NCBI GenBank assembly: GCA_017416245.1
Contig: JAFQCX010000010.1
Span: forward strand, 36,410-100,409
DNA: 64,000 nucleotides
DNA from: Oscillospiraceae bacterium
GTDB taxonomy: Bacteria; Bacillota; Clostridia; Oscillospirales; Oscillospiraceae
Direction: 5' to 3'
The notes below the pieces were generated by a model that was given only the letters and a program-made list of their open reading frames with translations, ran no database searches and was not told the origin of the DNA. Shown one piece after another: positions 1 through 9,488 of the stretch (position 1 is the stretch's first letter; every line of letters starts with the position of its first letter). A program made the translations under genes and the position numbers.

Positions 1-2
1 AG

Positions 3-1916
3 GTCACCTATAAAATTGGTGATTCTTCGTTCAAACGCCGCTATGTTGCATCCCGCGTGCGGGATTTGATTGCAGTTGAACTCGAATCAGACGAGGCGAT
101 TGAATTCAGCTTAAGCAGCGGGTTCTTTAGAAGTTACGAAACTACCCGCGAGGCGATGCTGCTGGAAAATGACAAAAAACATGCTGCGTATCGTGCAGAC
201 GGTGACTGCTATATTTATTCATCCATGCACGAGGGTAAGTTTTTTGGAATCGTTTGTCGCGTCGTAACCGATGGATTTGCGAAGGTGAGCGAAAACGGCA
301 TTTCCGTTTCAAAAAGCAGGAAAACGCTCCTGTTAATAAAGGCGTTTTCCTGTGAAGACACACGGGAGGGTGGCGAGAACAACGCGGTTTCGGCTCTTAA
401 ATGCTGCCTAGGCAGCTATTGCGAAGTTTTCAAGGAAAATTTACCCACATATCAACGCTTTTATAACAGCGCCAACATTTCATTATATGACGGAAATGTG
501 TTCCACAGCAACGAAGAATTACTCGCCATCACAAGCGATACCAAGCTGAATCCTGAGCTTACAGAAAAGCTTTGGCGCTTTGGCAGATATCTATTCATAA
601 GCGGCACTGCCGAGCATGGTCTGCCATTCCCCCTTTACGGATTATGGGTTGGTGGCTATGAATGTCGCTTTACCCATAATGTTGGGAATGAAAATGTCCA
701 GAGCATATACTGGCATACCGGTGCGGGTGGTTTTTCGGAGCTTAACCGCGCGCTGATCAATTATTACTGCGACAGAATGGATCAATTCCGGGAAAATGCG
801 CGAAATCTTTATAACTGCAACGGTATTTTCGTGGGAACATACACAACTCCGGTGAATGCGGCAATCGCTTGGTATGTTCCGGTTATTCTGCACTTTAACG
901 GGGTTGCAGGATGGCTTTCTCAGCATTTTTACAACTATTATCTCCACACAAGAGATGAGGTGCTGTTCGAGGAAAAAATTCTTCCGTTTATGGTAGAGGC
1001 GGCAGCATTTTATGAGGATTTCCATTACGAGGATGAGGACGGCACATTCGTTCTATATCCTGCCGTCTCACCCGAAAATTCACCTGCTGAATATTGTGAG
1101 CGCCATGCATTGCGCACTATGTACGCTACCGAAACTCCCACAGTTGAAGTTGCAATCTTAAAAGAGCTGCTTACAAATCTTCTTAAAGAAGCAAAGGTGA
1201 GGCCACAGCTTCGCGACAAGGCCGAAGCCTGGCAAAAACTTCTCGATAAATTGCCGCCATATCGCGTAAATGCGGACGGCGCAATCGCAGAGTGGATCCC
1301 TGAAGTCCATACGGATTTATATGACCACCGCCATATTTCCCATCTCTATCCGGTGTTCCCGGGAAGTGAGGTTAACAACGAAAACAATGCCCACCTGCTG
1401 CCGCATTTCAAAAAGGCACTCGACCTTAGAGAAAAAGGCTCGTTCTGTGGATGGTCAATGCCGCATATGGCGTCCGTTTATGCGCGGTTTGGCGATCGCG
1501 ACAGCGTGTTCTACTACATGAATGCGCTGACCAAAGTGTGCTTGCTTAATAATTTCTTTACGTTATTATACGATTTCAGAGATATGGGCATTACAGGCTA
1601 TGACTGCGGTGATGAATCGCGAACCTGCGTGCAGCTTGATGCGCTTTTGGGCTTTACTAACATAGCCCAGGAGATGCTTATGTATACTTCAAACGATCTT
1701 GTAAAAATTCTGCCTGCTTGCCCGAAGGAATATAACAACGGAAGCGCGAAGCTCCATTTTTTCGATGGTGTTGTTGAGATGCACTGGAATATTGCAAAGC
1801 AAGAGTGCCACGGCATTGTCACTGCGAAGAGAGATACACACTTCAAATTAGCATTACCCTTTGACAGTGGAAAACACAGTCTTAACTTGAAAGCAGGCGA
1901 AGCATTCGAGTTTTAA
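3..1916 (+). CDS. GH95-like alpha-fucosidase/galactosidase, 5'-truncated by window edge
   Basis: The reading frame is open to the left edge, so the true start lies outside the window; about 637 codons remain of a family usually near 750 residues. The visible part covers the end of the N-terminal beta domain and the (alpha/alpha)6 catalytic domain of glycoside hydrolase family 95, which removes alpha-L-fucose or alpha-L-galactose from glycans. Family-like landmarks are an NEN motif near base 690 followed by QSIYWH (in the place of NxNxQMNYW), VSPEN near base 1074 carrying the probable general-acid Glu, and DHRHISHLYPVFPG near base 1322. Assigning the catalytic Asn pair, Glu and Asp is inference from the family. 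Any signal peptide would be off-window. A hairpin terminator follows. Substrate is not determined. Confidence 0.8.
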   Translation, partial: VTYKIGDSSFKRRYVASRVRDLIAVELESDEAIEFSLSSGFFRSYETTREAMLLENDKKHAAYRADGDCYIYSSMHEGKFFGIVCRVVTDGFAKVSENGISVSKSRKTLLLIKAFSCEDTREGGENNAVSALKCCLGSYCEVFKENLPTYQRFYNSANISLYDGNVFHSNEELLAITSDTKLNPELTEKLWRFGRYLFISGTAEHGLPFPLYGLWVGGYECRFTHNVGNENVQSIYWHTGAGGFSELNRALINYYCDRMDQFRENARNLYNCNGIFVGTYTTPVNAAIAWYVPVILHFNGVAGWLSQHFYNYYLHTRDEVLFEEKILPFMVEAAAFYEDFHYEDEDGTFVLYPAVSPENSPAEYCERHALRTMYATETPTVEVAILKELLTNLLKEAKVRPQLRDKAEAWQKLLDKLPPYRVNADGAIAEWIPEVHTDLYDHRHISHLYPVFPGSEVNNENNAHLLPHFKKALDLREKGSFCGWSMPHMASVYARFGDRDSVFYYMNALTKVCLLNNFFTLLYDFRDMGITGYDCGDESRTCVQLDALLGFTNIAQEMLMYTSNDLVKILPACPKEYNNGSAKLHFFDGVVEMHWNIAKQECHGIVTAKRDTHFKLALPFDSGKHSLNLKAGEAFEF

Positions 1917-1980
1917 AAACAGCAGGATTATACCGAGATTTGGAAACATATTGAGAATAATCCATTGAAATATCTACTTA

Positions 1981-2011
1981 AAAAGGCACCGTGAAATCAC
2001 GGTGCCTTTTT
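1981..2011 (+). terminator. Rho-independent terminator after GH95 gene
   Basis: Stem GGCACCGTG / CACGGTGCC with a short AAAT loop, flanked by A4 on the left and T5 on the right, about 65 nt after the GH95 stop. It could work in both directions. Confidence 0.85.
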
Positions 2012-2094
2012 GCGGGCGGATGATATCCGCCCCTACGATAACACGTAAAATGTACGATTGTTCATGTAGGGGCGGTTATCAACCGCCCGTTACC
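2012..2094. repeat. REP-like palindromic repeat pair
   Basis: Two hairpins face each other: GGGCGGAT-GATA-TCCGCCC, followed by CTACG, and then GTAGG followed by GGCGGTT-ATC-AACCGCC. The whole unit is itself an inverted arrangement, as in REP/BIME elements. The same GTAGGGGCGG core recurs at 20632 and, shortened, in the terminator at 18886. Confidence 0.7.
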
Positions 2095-2213
2095 ATTTTA
2101 TAAATCCAATAAAACAACCCATACACCACACTGGCACTCACACCATAGACGATCACCGGGCCGGCGATTGTAAACATCTTTGCGCCGACGCCCAGAATGA
2201 ATCCTTCTGCTTG
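2079..2213 (-). pseudogene. Remnant of a second spoVAC (C-terminal about 40 codons)
   Basis: Read on the minus strand, this segment encodes EGFILGVGAKMFTIAG and then PVIVYGVSASVVYG, nearly identical to the C-terminus of the intact spoVAC at 3734-4171. The N-terminal two thirds are missing, and the frame runs into the palindromic repeat before stopping (TGA at 2079). Third positions differ a lot from the intact copy while the protein is conserved, so this looks like the stump of a diverged paralogue rather than a recent duplication. A 50-codon open frame (ATG at 2231) covers it, but expression is doubtful. Confidence 0.8.
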
Positions 2214-2247
2214 TGTCAACTTAGGACCCATTATCTCATGAAAAACA

Positions 2248-2276
2248 TTGACACAAAAATGGTAATGTGATATATT
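2248..2276 (+). promoter_or_regulatory. Sigma-A promoter of the GH30 gene
   Basis: TTGACA (2248-2253), 17-nt spacer, TATATT (2271-2276), ending 48 nt before the GH30 start codon. Confidence 0.75.
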
Positions 2277-2324
2277 TGCAAAGGAGTTGTTTATACCAAT
2301 CTAATCCAAATAGGAGATGATTTT

Positions 2325-3689
2325 ATGAAGATTATAAAGTCCATACCGAGCCAAAATATTTATTTTGATGAAAATATAATAAAAGCAGGGAATGCTCCCG
2401 AAAGTACCGAAATGTGTGTTGTAAACGTCTTTGATGAAATTGAATATCAATCTGTTTTGGGCTTTGGCGGCGCTTTTACAGAGTCTGCGGCTTATCTATA
2501 TTCCTTACTTAACGATGAACAAAAGAAAAAATTTATGGAAAGTTATTTTTCACGCGAAAAAGGCATAGGCTATAATTTTGGCAGAACACACATAAATTCA
2601 TGTGATTTTTCACTTGATATTTATACATATATTGAAGAGGGCGATACAGAACTTAAAACATTTAATATTGACCGTGACCGAAAATATATAATTCCATTTA
2701 TTAAAGATGCAATGCAGTATTGCTCTGACGAGCTTGTGATTTTCGCTTCCCCTTGGAGCCCACCTGCTTTTATGAAAGATAATGAAAGTTCTGTTAAAGG
2801 CGGCTCTTTAAAGGACGAATACAAAGAGGTTTGGGCAAGATATTATGCCAAATACATAAAAGCTATGGCAGCAGAAGGCATAAAAATTTCTGCAATTACT
2901 GTACAAAACGAGCCAAAAGCCAAACAGACTTGGGAAAGCTGTTATTATTCTCCGGAGGACGAAAAGGAATTCATCGAAAAGTACTTAGCTCCAACTCTTG
3001 AAAACGAGGGTCTTTCAGAAATAAAAATCATTATTTGGGATCACAATAAAGAGCGCGTTTACGATCGTAGCAAAAAGATTTTTGCTTCTGAAAAAGTTAA
3101 AAATCGTGTTTGGGGCGTTGGCCACCATTGGTACTCAGGCGATCATTTTGATGGTATACGTCTTGTACATGAAAAATTTGGAAAAGTGCTTATCAGTACT
3201 GAAAACTGCGGCTCCATCAGAGAAGATGTATTCCAGCTCGCTGAGCGCTACGGCAAAGAGATCATCGGCGATTTCAGCAACTTCACCTCTGCTTTTTGCG
3301 ATTGGAATTTGTTGCTGAGCGAAAATGGTGGACCTTTCCATAATCGCAGTGCTGAAACAACCGCTGTTGCCGGAGTCGTTTTTGAGGACAAGTCAAGTGG
3401 ATGTTATGCACCTATACTTTTTGATACTGAGAAAAAAGAACTGGTTTTTACTCCCATATACTACTATATCGGACACTTTTCTAAATACGTTAGATTAGGT
3501 GCCAAGCGTATTGCTACCACTAAATATTCCGAGTATATACATACTATCGCTTTTAAAAATACTGATGACACCATCGTGCTCGTTGTAATGAACACGGCAG
3601 ATCAAACTATGCCGGCAATTATTCGACATAACGACGTTTGTACTCGCATTGATATTGAGGCGCACTCTATCGTAACCGCAATTTTATAA
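2325..3689 (+). CDS. GH30 family glycosidase (glucosylceramidase-like)
   Basis: This 454-residue protein matches glycoside hydrolase family 30, retaining beta-glycosidases with a (beta/alpha)8 barrel and a side beta domain. Visible landmarks: GFGGAFTES near residue 47; TVQNEPK with the acid/base Glu196; ISTENCG with the nucleophile Glu293; and a C-terminal beta region ending in AHSIVTAIL. There is no signal peptide, so it should act in the cytoplasm on imported oligosaccharides or glycosides. A good ribosome site (AGGAGATG) sits 8-10 nt before the ATG. The gene is visibly richer in A+T than its neighbours and lies between a spoVAC remnant and the intact spoVAC, which suggests it was acquired. 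The exact sugar is unknown. Confidence 0.88.
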   Translation: MKIIKSIPSQNIYFDENIIKAGNAPESTEMCVVNVFDEIEYQSVLGFGGAFTESAAYLYSLLNDEQKKKFMESYFSREKGIGYNFGRTHINSCDFSLDIYTYIEEGDTELKTFNIDRDRKYIIPFIKDAMQYCSDELVIFASPWSPPAFMKDNESSVKGGSLKDEYKEVWARYYAKYIKAMAAEGIKISAITVQNEPKAKQTWESCYYSPEDEKEFIEKYLAPTLENEGLSEIKIIIWDHNKERVYDRSKKIFASEKVKNRVWGVGHHWYSGDHFDGIRLVHEKFGKVLISTENCGSIREDVFQLAERYGKEIIGDFSNFTSAFCDWNLLLSENGGPFHNRSAETTAVAGVVFEDKSSGCYAPILFDTEKKELVFTPIYYYIGHFSKYVRLGAKRIATTKYSEYIHTIAFKNTDDTIVLVVMNTADQTMPAIIRHNDVCTRIDIEAHSIVTAIL

Positions 3690-3699
3690 GGCACATATT

Positions 3700-3731
3700 A
3701 AAAGGCTTGACCAAACTGGTCAAGCCTTTTG
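3700..3731. terminator. Bidirectional terminator between GH30 and spoVAC
   Basis: Stem AAAAGGCTTGACC / GGTCAAGCCTTTT with a 4-nt loop, between the convergent GH30 and spoVAC genes, with A/T runs on both sides. Confidence 0.85.
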
Positions 3732-3733
3732 CG

Positions 3734-4171
3734 TTAAAATAAGGTGGTTATCCAATAAATAATGCCATATACTACAGAAGCAGATACGCCATAGACGATA
3801 ACAGGTCCTGCAATCGTAAACATCTTTGCACCCACGCCTAAAATAAAACCTTCGGTTTTGAATTCTACGGCGGGGGCGGAGATAGCGTTGGCAAAGCCGG
3901 TGATGGGTACCAGCGTTCCTGCGCCGGCGTGTTTGGCAATATCGTCGTACAGGCTCAGACCTGTGAGCAATGCCGAAAGAAAAATCAGCGTAATGCAGGT
4001 GGCAGTGCCTGCTCCCTCTTTTTCCAGCCCCAAAGCGGTATAGCCGTTCATGCAAAGCTGGCCGATGGCGCAAATAAACCCACCTACCAGAAACGCCTTT
4101 AGGCAATCCTTGCCGATTGGCGATTTGGGGGCCATACTATTTATCAGTTTTCCGTATTCTTTTTCCGTCAT
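3734..4171 (-). CDS. spoVAC: Stage V sporulation protein AC (SpoVAC)
   Basis: A 145-residue membrane protein of the SpoVAC/SpoVAE family. SpoVA proteins sit in the spore inner membrane and move dipicolinic acid in and out; SpoVAC itself is reported to behave as a mechanosensitive channel. Landmarks are KAFLVGGFICAIGQL, the FLSALLTGLSLYDDIAKHAGAG segment split over its second helix, PITGFANA and a final hydrophobic helix. I chose the internal ATG at 4171 because AGGAGGG lies 8 nt upstream; the longer frame to 4201 would place that site inside the gene. The usual partners spoVAD and spoVAE are not next to it. A broken paralogue lies at 2079-2213. Confidence 0.9.
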   Translation of the reverse strand: MTEKEYGKLINSMAPKSPIGKDCLKAFLVGGFICAIGQLCMNGYTALGLEKEGAGTATCITLIFLSALLTGLSLYDDIAKHAGAGTLVPITGFANAISAPAVEFKTEGFILGVGAKMFTIAGPVIVYGVSASVVYGIIYWITTLF

Positions 4172-4222
4172 AAGAAAATCCCTCCTGTGGTATTTTTCCA
4201 TACACAGGAGGGATTATACATT

Positions 4223-4906
4223 TTATGCGTTGGGAAACACCGTTTCCATTGCAATACGGGCTGCATCCTGCTCTGCCCGTTTCTTGCTGGTGCCTGTTCC
4301 CTTTCCCACAACCGTTCCGTTCAGCGTTACCTCAACACAGAAGGATTTGTTATGGTCAGGGCCACTCTCCCCTACCAGCCGATAGCTGATCTGCTGGTTC
4401 TTCTTTTGCTGCACCAGCTCCTGCAGGGCAGTTTTATAGTCCACGTTCCGCAGCCTGCTCTGGGGCACATTGCACAGCACAAAGGTTTCAATGAATCTTC
4501 GCGCTGCATCCATACCCCCATCCAAAAAGCAGGCAGCCAACACCGATTCCACGGCATCAGCAAGAATGGACGGGCGGTTTCTGCCGCCGCTTTGCTCTTC
4601 TCCGTGACCCAGCAGCAAATACTGCCCCAGCTCAATTCTCTCTGCGATCCTTGCAAGGCTGGCCTCGCAGACCATATCCGCCCGCATACGGGTCAAGTCG
4701 CCCTCCAGGCGGTCGGGAAAGGTTTTGTACAGATGCTCTGCAACCACCATACCCAGCACGGAATCTCCCAAAAACTCCAATCGCTCGTTGCTTTTCAGAC
4801 TGTCGTGCCACTGCTCGTTGGCATAGGAGGAATGGGTCAATGCGTTTTGCAGCAGGGTGATATTCTTGAACTTATAGCCGATGGCGGCTTCCAGATCCTT
4901 AATCAT
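4223..4906 (-). CDS. rnc: Ribonuclease III
   Basis: A double-strand-specific endoribonuclease that processes rRNA precursors and structured mRNAs in the cytoplasm. The 227 residues hold the catalytic domain with the signature NERLEFLGDS (residues 40-49), a second acidic cluster DAVESVLAA including Glu120, and a C-terminal dsRNA-binding domain (about 155-226) ending in KKRAEQDAARIAM. Length is normal. The start overlaps the end of plsX by 8 bp, and AAGGAG lies just upstream of the ATG. The plsX-rnc pairing is common in Firmicutes, though acpP, often found between them, is missing here. Confidence 0.97.
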   Translation of the reverse strand: MIKDLEAAIGYKFKNITLLQNALTHSSYANEQWHDSLKSNERLEFLGDSVLGMVVAEHLYKTFPDRLEGDLTRMRADMVCEASLARIAERIELGQYLLLGHGEEQSGGRNRPSILADAVESVLAACFLDGGMDAARRFIETFVLCNVPQSRLRNVDYKTALQELVQQKKNQQISYRLVGESGPDHNKSFCVEVTLNGTVVGKGTGTSKKRAEQDAARIAMETVFPNA

Positions 4907-5936
4907 TTTGGGGCTCCTTTTCGGTCAGCTCTGCCAGGCTTTGCTCCAGCTCAGCGGAGAAATCGGTCTTGGCAGCATCCATTGCCTGCCGCACTGCATT
5001 ACGGAAAGCCAGAGCATCAGACGAGCCGTGGGCCTTGATAACAGGCTTGCGGATACCCAAAAACTGGGTGCCGCCGATGGTGCGGTAGTCCAGCATTCCC
5101 ATCACCTCGTCCACACCGGGTTTACAGAACAGGTAGCCGATTTTGGACAGGAAGCTGCGCTTGAAGATCTTATGCTTCATCAGGCTGCCCATAAACATAG
5201 CTGTGCCCTCGATGGACTTGAGCAGCACATTGCCGGCAAAGCCGTCACACACCACCACATCCACCATTCCAAGGGGTACATCCCGGGCTTCAGCGTTACC
5301 AACGAAGTTGATAATGCCCTTGTCGCTGGCATCCTTCAGAAGGGCATAGGCTTCTTTTTGCAGGTCTGTTCCCTTGGTGTCCTCTGCGCCGATGTTCAGC
5401 AGACCCACCTTGGGGTTTTCCACGCCTAAGTATTTCTTTGCATACAGCGAGCCAACCACACCAAACTGCAGCAGAAACTCCGCCGTACACTCAGCGTTGG
5501 CGCCACAGTCCAAAATTACGGTCTTGCCGCCGGCCTTATTGGGCATCACAGGGCCCATTGCCGCCCGGCGAATACCCTTTACCCGCTTTACAAGCAGGGT
5601 TGCGCCGGTAAGAAGCGCGCCGGTAGAGCCGGCGGAAATGACTGCATCGCCCTGCCCGTCAGCAAGCATTTTCAGACTCACCATCATAGACGAATCCTTT
5701 TGCTTCCGCACAGCAGCGGTAGGATCTTCGTGGTTATCCACCACGCCGTCTGTGTGGACAATTTCCACCCCGGCAGGGAGCGTATCGACGCCCTGTTCCT
5801 TCAGTGTGCTGAGGATCTCCTCTCCCCTGCCCACCAATATGATTTGCGCGCCAAAATCCTTCGCTGCCTGCACGGCGCCCATCACGGGGGCCATAGGGGC
5901 ATTATCGCCACCCATTGCATCCAGAATAATCTTCAT
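4899..5936 (-). CDS. plsX: Phosphate acyltransferase PlsX
   Basis: A 345-residue peripheral membrane enzyme that makes acyl-phosphate from acyl-ACP, the first step of phosphatidic acid synthesis with PlsY. The N-terminus MKIILDAMGGDNAP and the internal SAGSTGALL and DCGANAEC stretches are family hallmarks, and the length is typical. The ribosome site AGAGGT precedes the ATG. It lies 15 nt after trmFO and overlaps rnc by 8 bp, so the three are probably co-transcribed. Neither plsY nor fapR is visible in the window. Confidence 0.97.
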   Translation of the reverse strand: MKIILDAMGGDNAPMAPVMGAVQAAKDFGAQIILVGRGEEILSTLKEQGVDTLPAGVEIVHTDGVVDNHEDPTAAVRKQKDSSMMVSLKMLADGQGDAVISAGSTGALLTGATLLVKRVKGIRRAAMGPVMPNKAGGKTVILDCGANAECTAEFLLQFGVVGSLYAKKYLGVENPKVGLLNIGAEDTKGTDLQKEAYALLKDASDKGIINFVGNAEARDVPLGMVDVVVCDGFAGNVLLKSIEGTAMFMGSLMKHKIFKRSFLSKIGYLFCKPGVDEVMGMLDYRTIGGTQFLGIRKPVIKAHGSSDALAFRNAVRQAMDAAKTDFSAELEQSLAELTEKEPQND

Positions 5937-5951
5937 AGGCTACCTCTTTCT

Positions 5952-7253
5952 CTAAATATGCTCTTTCAAGGCATCGATGATCGCCAGGGAACGGTTAGCA
6001 ATCGCCAAATTCTTCTCTGCTTTTTTGCGGATCCGCTGCTCCAGCGGCGCGATGATGCTGAAATTCACATTCATGGGCTGGAAGTTTTCGATCCGCCCGT
6101 CGCTGATGTATAAGCCCAGCGCGCCGATGGCCGTTTCCTTGGGGAAGTCGGGAATTTCCTTTCCCTGCACCTTCGCCGCCATAGCAACACTTGCCAGGAA
6201 ACCGGAGGCAGCGCTTTCCACATAACCTTCCACGCCGGTCATCTGTCCGGCAAAGGCTACCAGGGGGTTGCGTCTGTCGGCATAATACTTATCCAGCAGC
6301 TTGGGGCTTTGCAGGAAGGTGTTCTGGTGCATAACACCGTAGCGAACAAATTCCGCATTGGCAAGGGCGGGGATCATAGAGAACACCCGCTTCTGCTCAC
6401 CGAACTTTAAGTGGGTTTGGAAGCCCACCAGGTTAAATACGCTCTTGGCCGCATTATCCTGCCGCAGTTGAACCACCGCATAGGGCTCTTTGCCGGTTTT
6501 AGGGTCGGTAAGTCCCACGGGCTTCAGTGGGCCAAAACGCAGGGTATCCTGCCCACGGCGGGCCATTACCTCCACAGGCATACAGCCCTCGAAAACCCGC
6601 TTGTCCTCAAAGCCGTGAACCTCTGCCTCCTCCGCGGAGATCAGCTCTGCAACAAAGGCCTCGTACTGCTCCTTATTCATAGCGCAGTTTACATAATCCG
6701 GCGTTCCTCTGTCGTAACGGCTCTGCCACCAGGCCTTATCCATATCCACAGACTCGGCAGTTACCAAAGGCGCTGCCGCATCAAAGAAGTGGAGATAGTC
6801 GCTGCCGAAATACGCCCCGATGGCTTTGGAAAGAGCGTCACTGGTCAGAGGGCCTGTGGCAACGATCACAGGCCCTTCCGGCACCTGTGTCACTTCTTCG
6901 GAAATAACGGTAATATTGGGGTGGCTGCGGATCTTCTCCGTTACAAGGTCTGAAAAGCCCTGTCTGTCCACCGCCAAACATCCGCCTGCTTCTACACGGG
7001 TCGCATCCGCGCAGGCGATGATCAAACTGTCCAGTCGGCGCAATTCTTCCTTCAACAGACCCACGGCATTTTCAATTTTATCCCCTCGCAGAGAATTGGA
7101 GCATACCAGCTCCGCAAAGGTATCTGTATGGTGGGCGGGGGATTTCTTGTGGGGCTTCATTTCGTAAAGCGCCACCTGTATCCCTCTTTGGGCAAGCTGC
7201 CACGCGGCTTCCGCGCCTGCCAAGCCTGCGCCGATCACTTTCACAGTTGTCAT
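5952..7253 (-). CDS. trmFO: tRNA (uracil-5-)-methyltransferase, folate-dependent (TrmFO)
   Basis: A 433-residue flavoprotein that methylates U54 in the T-loop of tRNA using methylene-tetrahydrofolate. The N-terminal FAD-binding GxGxxG ([12 protein letters not shown], residues 6-17), the [13 protein letters not shown] segment and the TGPLTSDAL motif identify it. The start ATG overlaps the stop of topA in an ATGA junction, typical translational coupling. The gene order topA-trmFO is conserved in many Firmicutes. Confidence 0.97.
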   Translation of the reverse strand: MTTVKVIGAGLAGAEAAWQLAQRGIQVALYEMKPHKKSPAHHTDTFAELVCSNSLRGDKIENAVGLLKEELRRLDSLIIACADATRVEAGGCLAVDRQGFSDLVTEKIRSHPNITVISEEVTQVPEGPVIVATGPLTSDALSKAIGAYFGSDYLHFFDAAAPLVTAESVDMDKAWWQSRYDRGTPDYVNCAMNKEQYEAFVAELISAEEAEVHGFEDKRVFEGCMPVEVMARRGQDTLRFGPLKPVGLTDPKTGKEPYAVVQLRQDNAAKSVFNLVGFQTHLKFGEQKRVFSMIPALANAEFVRYGVMHQNTFLQSPKLLDKYYADRRNPLVAFAGQMTGVEGYVESAASGFLASVAMAAKVQGKEIPDFPKETAIGALGLYISDGRIENFQPMNVNFSIIAPLEQRIRKKAEKNLAIANRSLAIIDALKEHI

Positions 7254-9472
7254 TTGGTCTCCTTGGTTTTTGTAGACTTCTTCGTGGTTGTCTTTTTCTT
7301 GGCCGCGGGCTTTTTGGCTGCAGCCTTCTTTGTGGGTTTCTTTTCCTCTGCGGGCCCTTCGGTTTCTTTCTTCTGATAGTAGCCCCGCTTATCCTCCGGC
7401 AGGAAGTTCTCGCATTCTTCATTGATGCAGAAGGGCTTCATACGGCCTCTGCCGGACTTTTTGAACATAGTCTGTCCGCACTTGGGGCAATCCTCCGCGG
7501 TGGGCACATCCCAGGTCATGAAGCCACATTCCGCGCCACGCTCACAGCCGTAGTAAGCATAGCCCCGCTTGGATTTCCGCTTCAGAATGGTACTGCCGCA
7601 CTTAGGACAGCGGCCGGGCATTTTCTCTACAATGGGCTTGGTGTTTTTGCACTCCGGAAAACCGGGGCAGGCTAAGAATTTGCCGAAGCGACCGATCTTA
7701 ACCACCATATTTCTGCCGCAGACCTCACAGATCTCCTCACTGACCTCATCGGGTACTTTCAATCTTGTGCCCTCCAGGGCAGCCTCTGCGTCCACCAGCT
7801 CCTGATGGAAGTCCTGGTAAAACTCCGCAAGCAGCGCCTTCCAGCTTTGATTGCCGGATTCCACCTCGTCCAGACGGGTTTCCATATTTGCGGTAAATTC
7901 CACATCCACGATGTCATTAAACCGTTCCATCATAAGGCCTGTGACCACCTCGCCCAAGGGCGTAGGCTGCAGTCGCTTATCCACCTTGTTTACGTACTCC
8001 CGCTCCTGAATGGTGGAAACGATGGTGGCATAGGTAGAAGGTCTGCCGATGCCCTTTTCCTCCATAGCTTTCACAAGGCTTGCCTCATTATAACGGACAG
8101 GAGGCTGAGTGAAGTGCTGCTCCGGCTTCATTTCCGCTGCCAGAGCCTTATCTCCCTCCTGCAGGTCGGGAAGGGGCGCGCCCACTGCCTCGGACTCCTC
8201 ATCCCTGCCCTCCTCATAGACAGCAAGGAAGCCGGGGAATTTCACGCTTTGGTGGGTGCTGCGGAAGATATGGCCGGAACACTCCGTATCAATGGCAACC
8301 GTATCATACACTGCATTTGCCATTTGGGATGCCAGAAAACGGCTCCAAATCAGCTTGTAGAGCTTATACTGCTCCTTGGTCAGGCTCTTTGCGATCCGCT
8401 CGGGGTCCAGCTCCACGTGGGTGGGACGAATGGCTTCGTGGGCATCCTGAGCGCCGGATTTGGTCTTGAATACGTGGTGGGAGCCATAGTGATAGTTCTT
8501 TCCGTAACGGTTTGTGATAAAGTCTGCCGCCGCATCCATCGCCTCATTGGAAAGGCGCAGGGAGTCGGTACGCATATAGGTGATCAAACCCAAAGTGCCC
8601 TCACCGGCCACGTCAACACCTTCATACAGCTGCTGGGCGATGGCCATGGTGCGCTTGGGAGTCATATTTAATTTCCGGGCAGCCTCCTGCTGCAAGGTGG
8701 AGGTGGTAAAGGGAGGGGCGGCAGAGCGCTTCTTGTCCGCGCGCTTTACCCCCACAACGGCAAATTCGCCGCCTGTGATATCCTTCATAACACCCTGTAC
8801 CTGCTGCTCATTTGCCAGTTCCTTTTTCTTGGGGCTGCCGTAATAACGGGCCACAAAGGCGCCGGGTTTGCCAACGAGATTCAGCTTTACATCCAGCGAC
8901 CAGTACTCCTTGGGAACAAAGGCGCGGATCTCATTTTCCCTGTCCACCACCAGCCGGGTCACCACGGACTGCACACGGCCGGCAGACAGACCTCTGCGGA
9001 CCTTTTTCCACAGCAGCGGCGACAACTCGTAGCCAACGATTCTGTCCAAGATCCGTCTTGCCTGCTGGGCATCTACCAAATCCAAGTCAATGGCTCTGGG
9101 GTTTGCAATGGCCTGCAGCACCACGTTTTTTGTGATTTCATTAAAAGGCGCGCGCTTTGTCTTCTCCTCAGGCAGCTCCAAAAGCTCCTTCAAATGCCAG
9201 GCGATGGCCTCACCCTCACGGTCAGGGTCAGTTGCAAGATAGACCATATCTGCTTTTTTCGCATCCCGCTTTAAGGCTGCAATAATATCGCCTCTGTCGG
9301 GCAGGGGTACATATTCCGGCACAAAACCGCCCTCGATATCCACGCCCATCGTGCTTTTGGGCAGGTCACGCAGGTGACCCTTGCAGGCCTTCACAACATA
9401 ATCCGGGCCCAGATATTTACCAACGGTTTTCGCCTTGGTCTGCGACTCCATAATTACCAGATTGAAACTCAT
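7250..9472 (-). CDS. topA: DNA topoisomerase I
   Basis: A type IA topoisomerase of 740 residues that relaxes negative supercoils behind RNA polymerase and replication forks. The Toprim domain has TDPDREGEA (residues 81-89); the active-site Tyr is Tyr299 in ITYMRTDS. Three CxxC zinc-finger modules follow at roughly residues 580-690, then a lysine-rich tail (repeated KK/AK/TK runs) that probably binds DNA or RNA polymerase. I prefer the ATG at 9472, 6 nt after GGAGGA, over the GTG at 9487, which would lie upstream of that site. It ends in an ATGA overlap with trmFO and lies 16 nt after dprA. Confidence 0.97.
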   Translation of the reverse strand: MSFNLVIMESQTKAKTVGKYLGPDYVVKACKGHLRDLPKSTMGVDIEGGFVPEYVPLPDRGDIIAALKRDAKKADMVYLATDPDREGEAIAWHLKELLELPEEKTKRAPFNEITKNVVLQAIANPRAIDLDLVDAQQARRILDRIVGYELSPLLWKKVRRGLSAGRVQSVVTRLVVDRENEIRAFVPKEYWSLDVKLNLVGKPGAFVARYYGSPKKKELANEQQVQGVMKDITGGEFAVVGVKRADKKRSAAPPFTTSTLQQEAARKLNMTPKRTMAIAQQLYEGVDVAGEGTLGLITYMRTDSLRLSNEAMDAAADFITNRYGKNYHYGSHHVFKTKSGAQDAHEAIRPTHVELDPERIAKSLTKEQYKLYKLIWSRFLASQMANAVYDTVAIDTECSGHIFRSTHQSVKFPGFLAVYEEGRDEESEAVGAPLPDLQEGDKALAAEMKPEQHFTQPPVRYNEASLVKAMEEKGIGRPSTYATIVSTIQEREYVNKVDKRLQPTPLGEVVTGLMMERFNDIVDVEFTANMETRLDEVESGNQSWKALLAEFYQDFHQELVDAEAALEGTRLKVPDEVSEEICEVCGRNMVVKIGRFGKFLACPGFPECKNTKPIVEKMPGRCPKCGSTILKRKSKRGYAYYGCERGAECGFMTWDVPTAEDCPKCGQTMFKKSGRGRMKPFCINEECENFLPEDKRGYYQKKETEGPAEEKKPTKKAAAKKPAAKKKTTTKKSTKTKETK

Positions 9473-9488
9473 AGTTTCCTCCAACACA

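Noticed and set aside
4187-5038. 283-codon plus-strand frame over rnc
   Set aside because: Shadow of rnc and plsX, both unmistakable on the minus strand.
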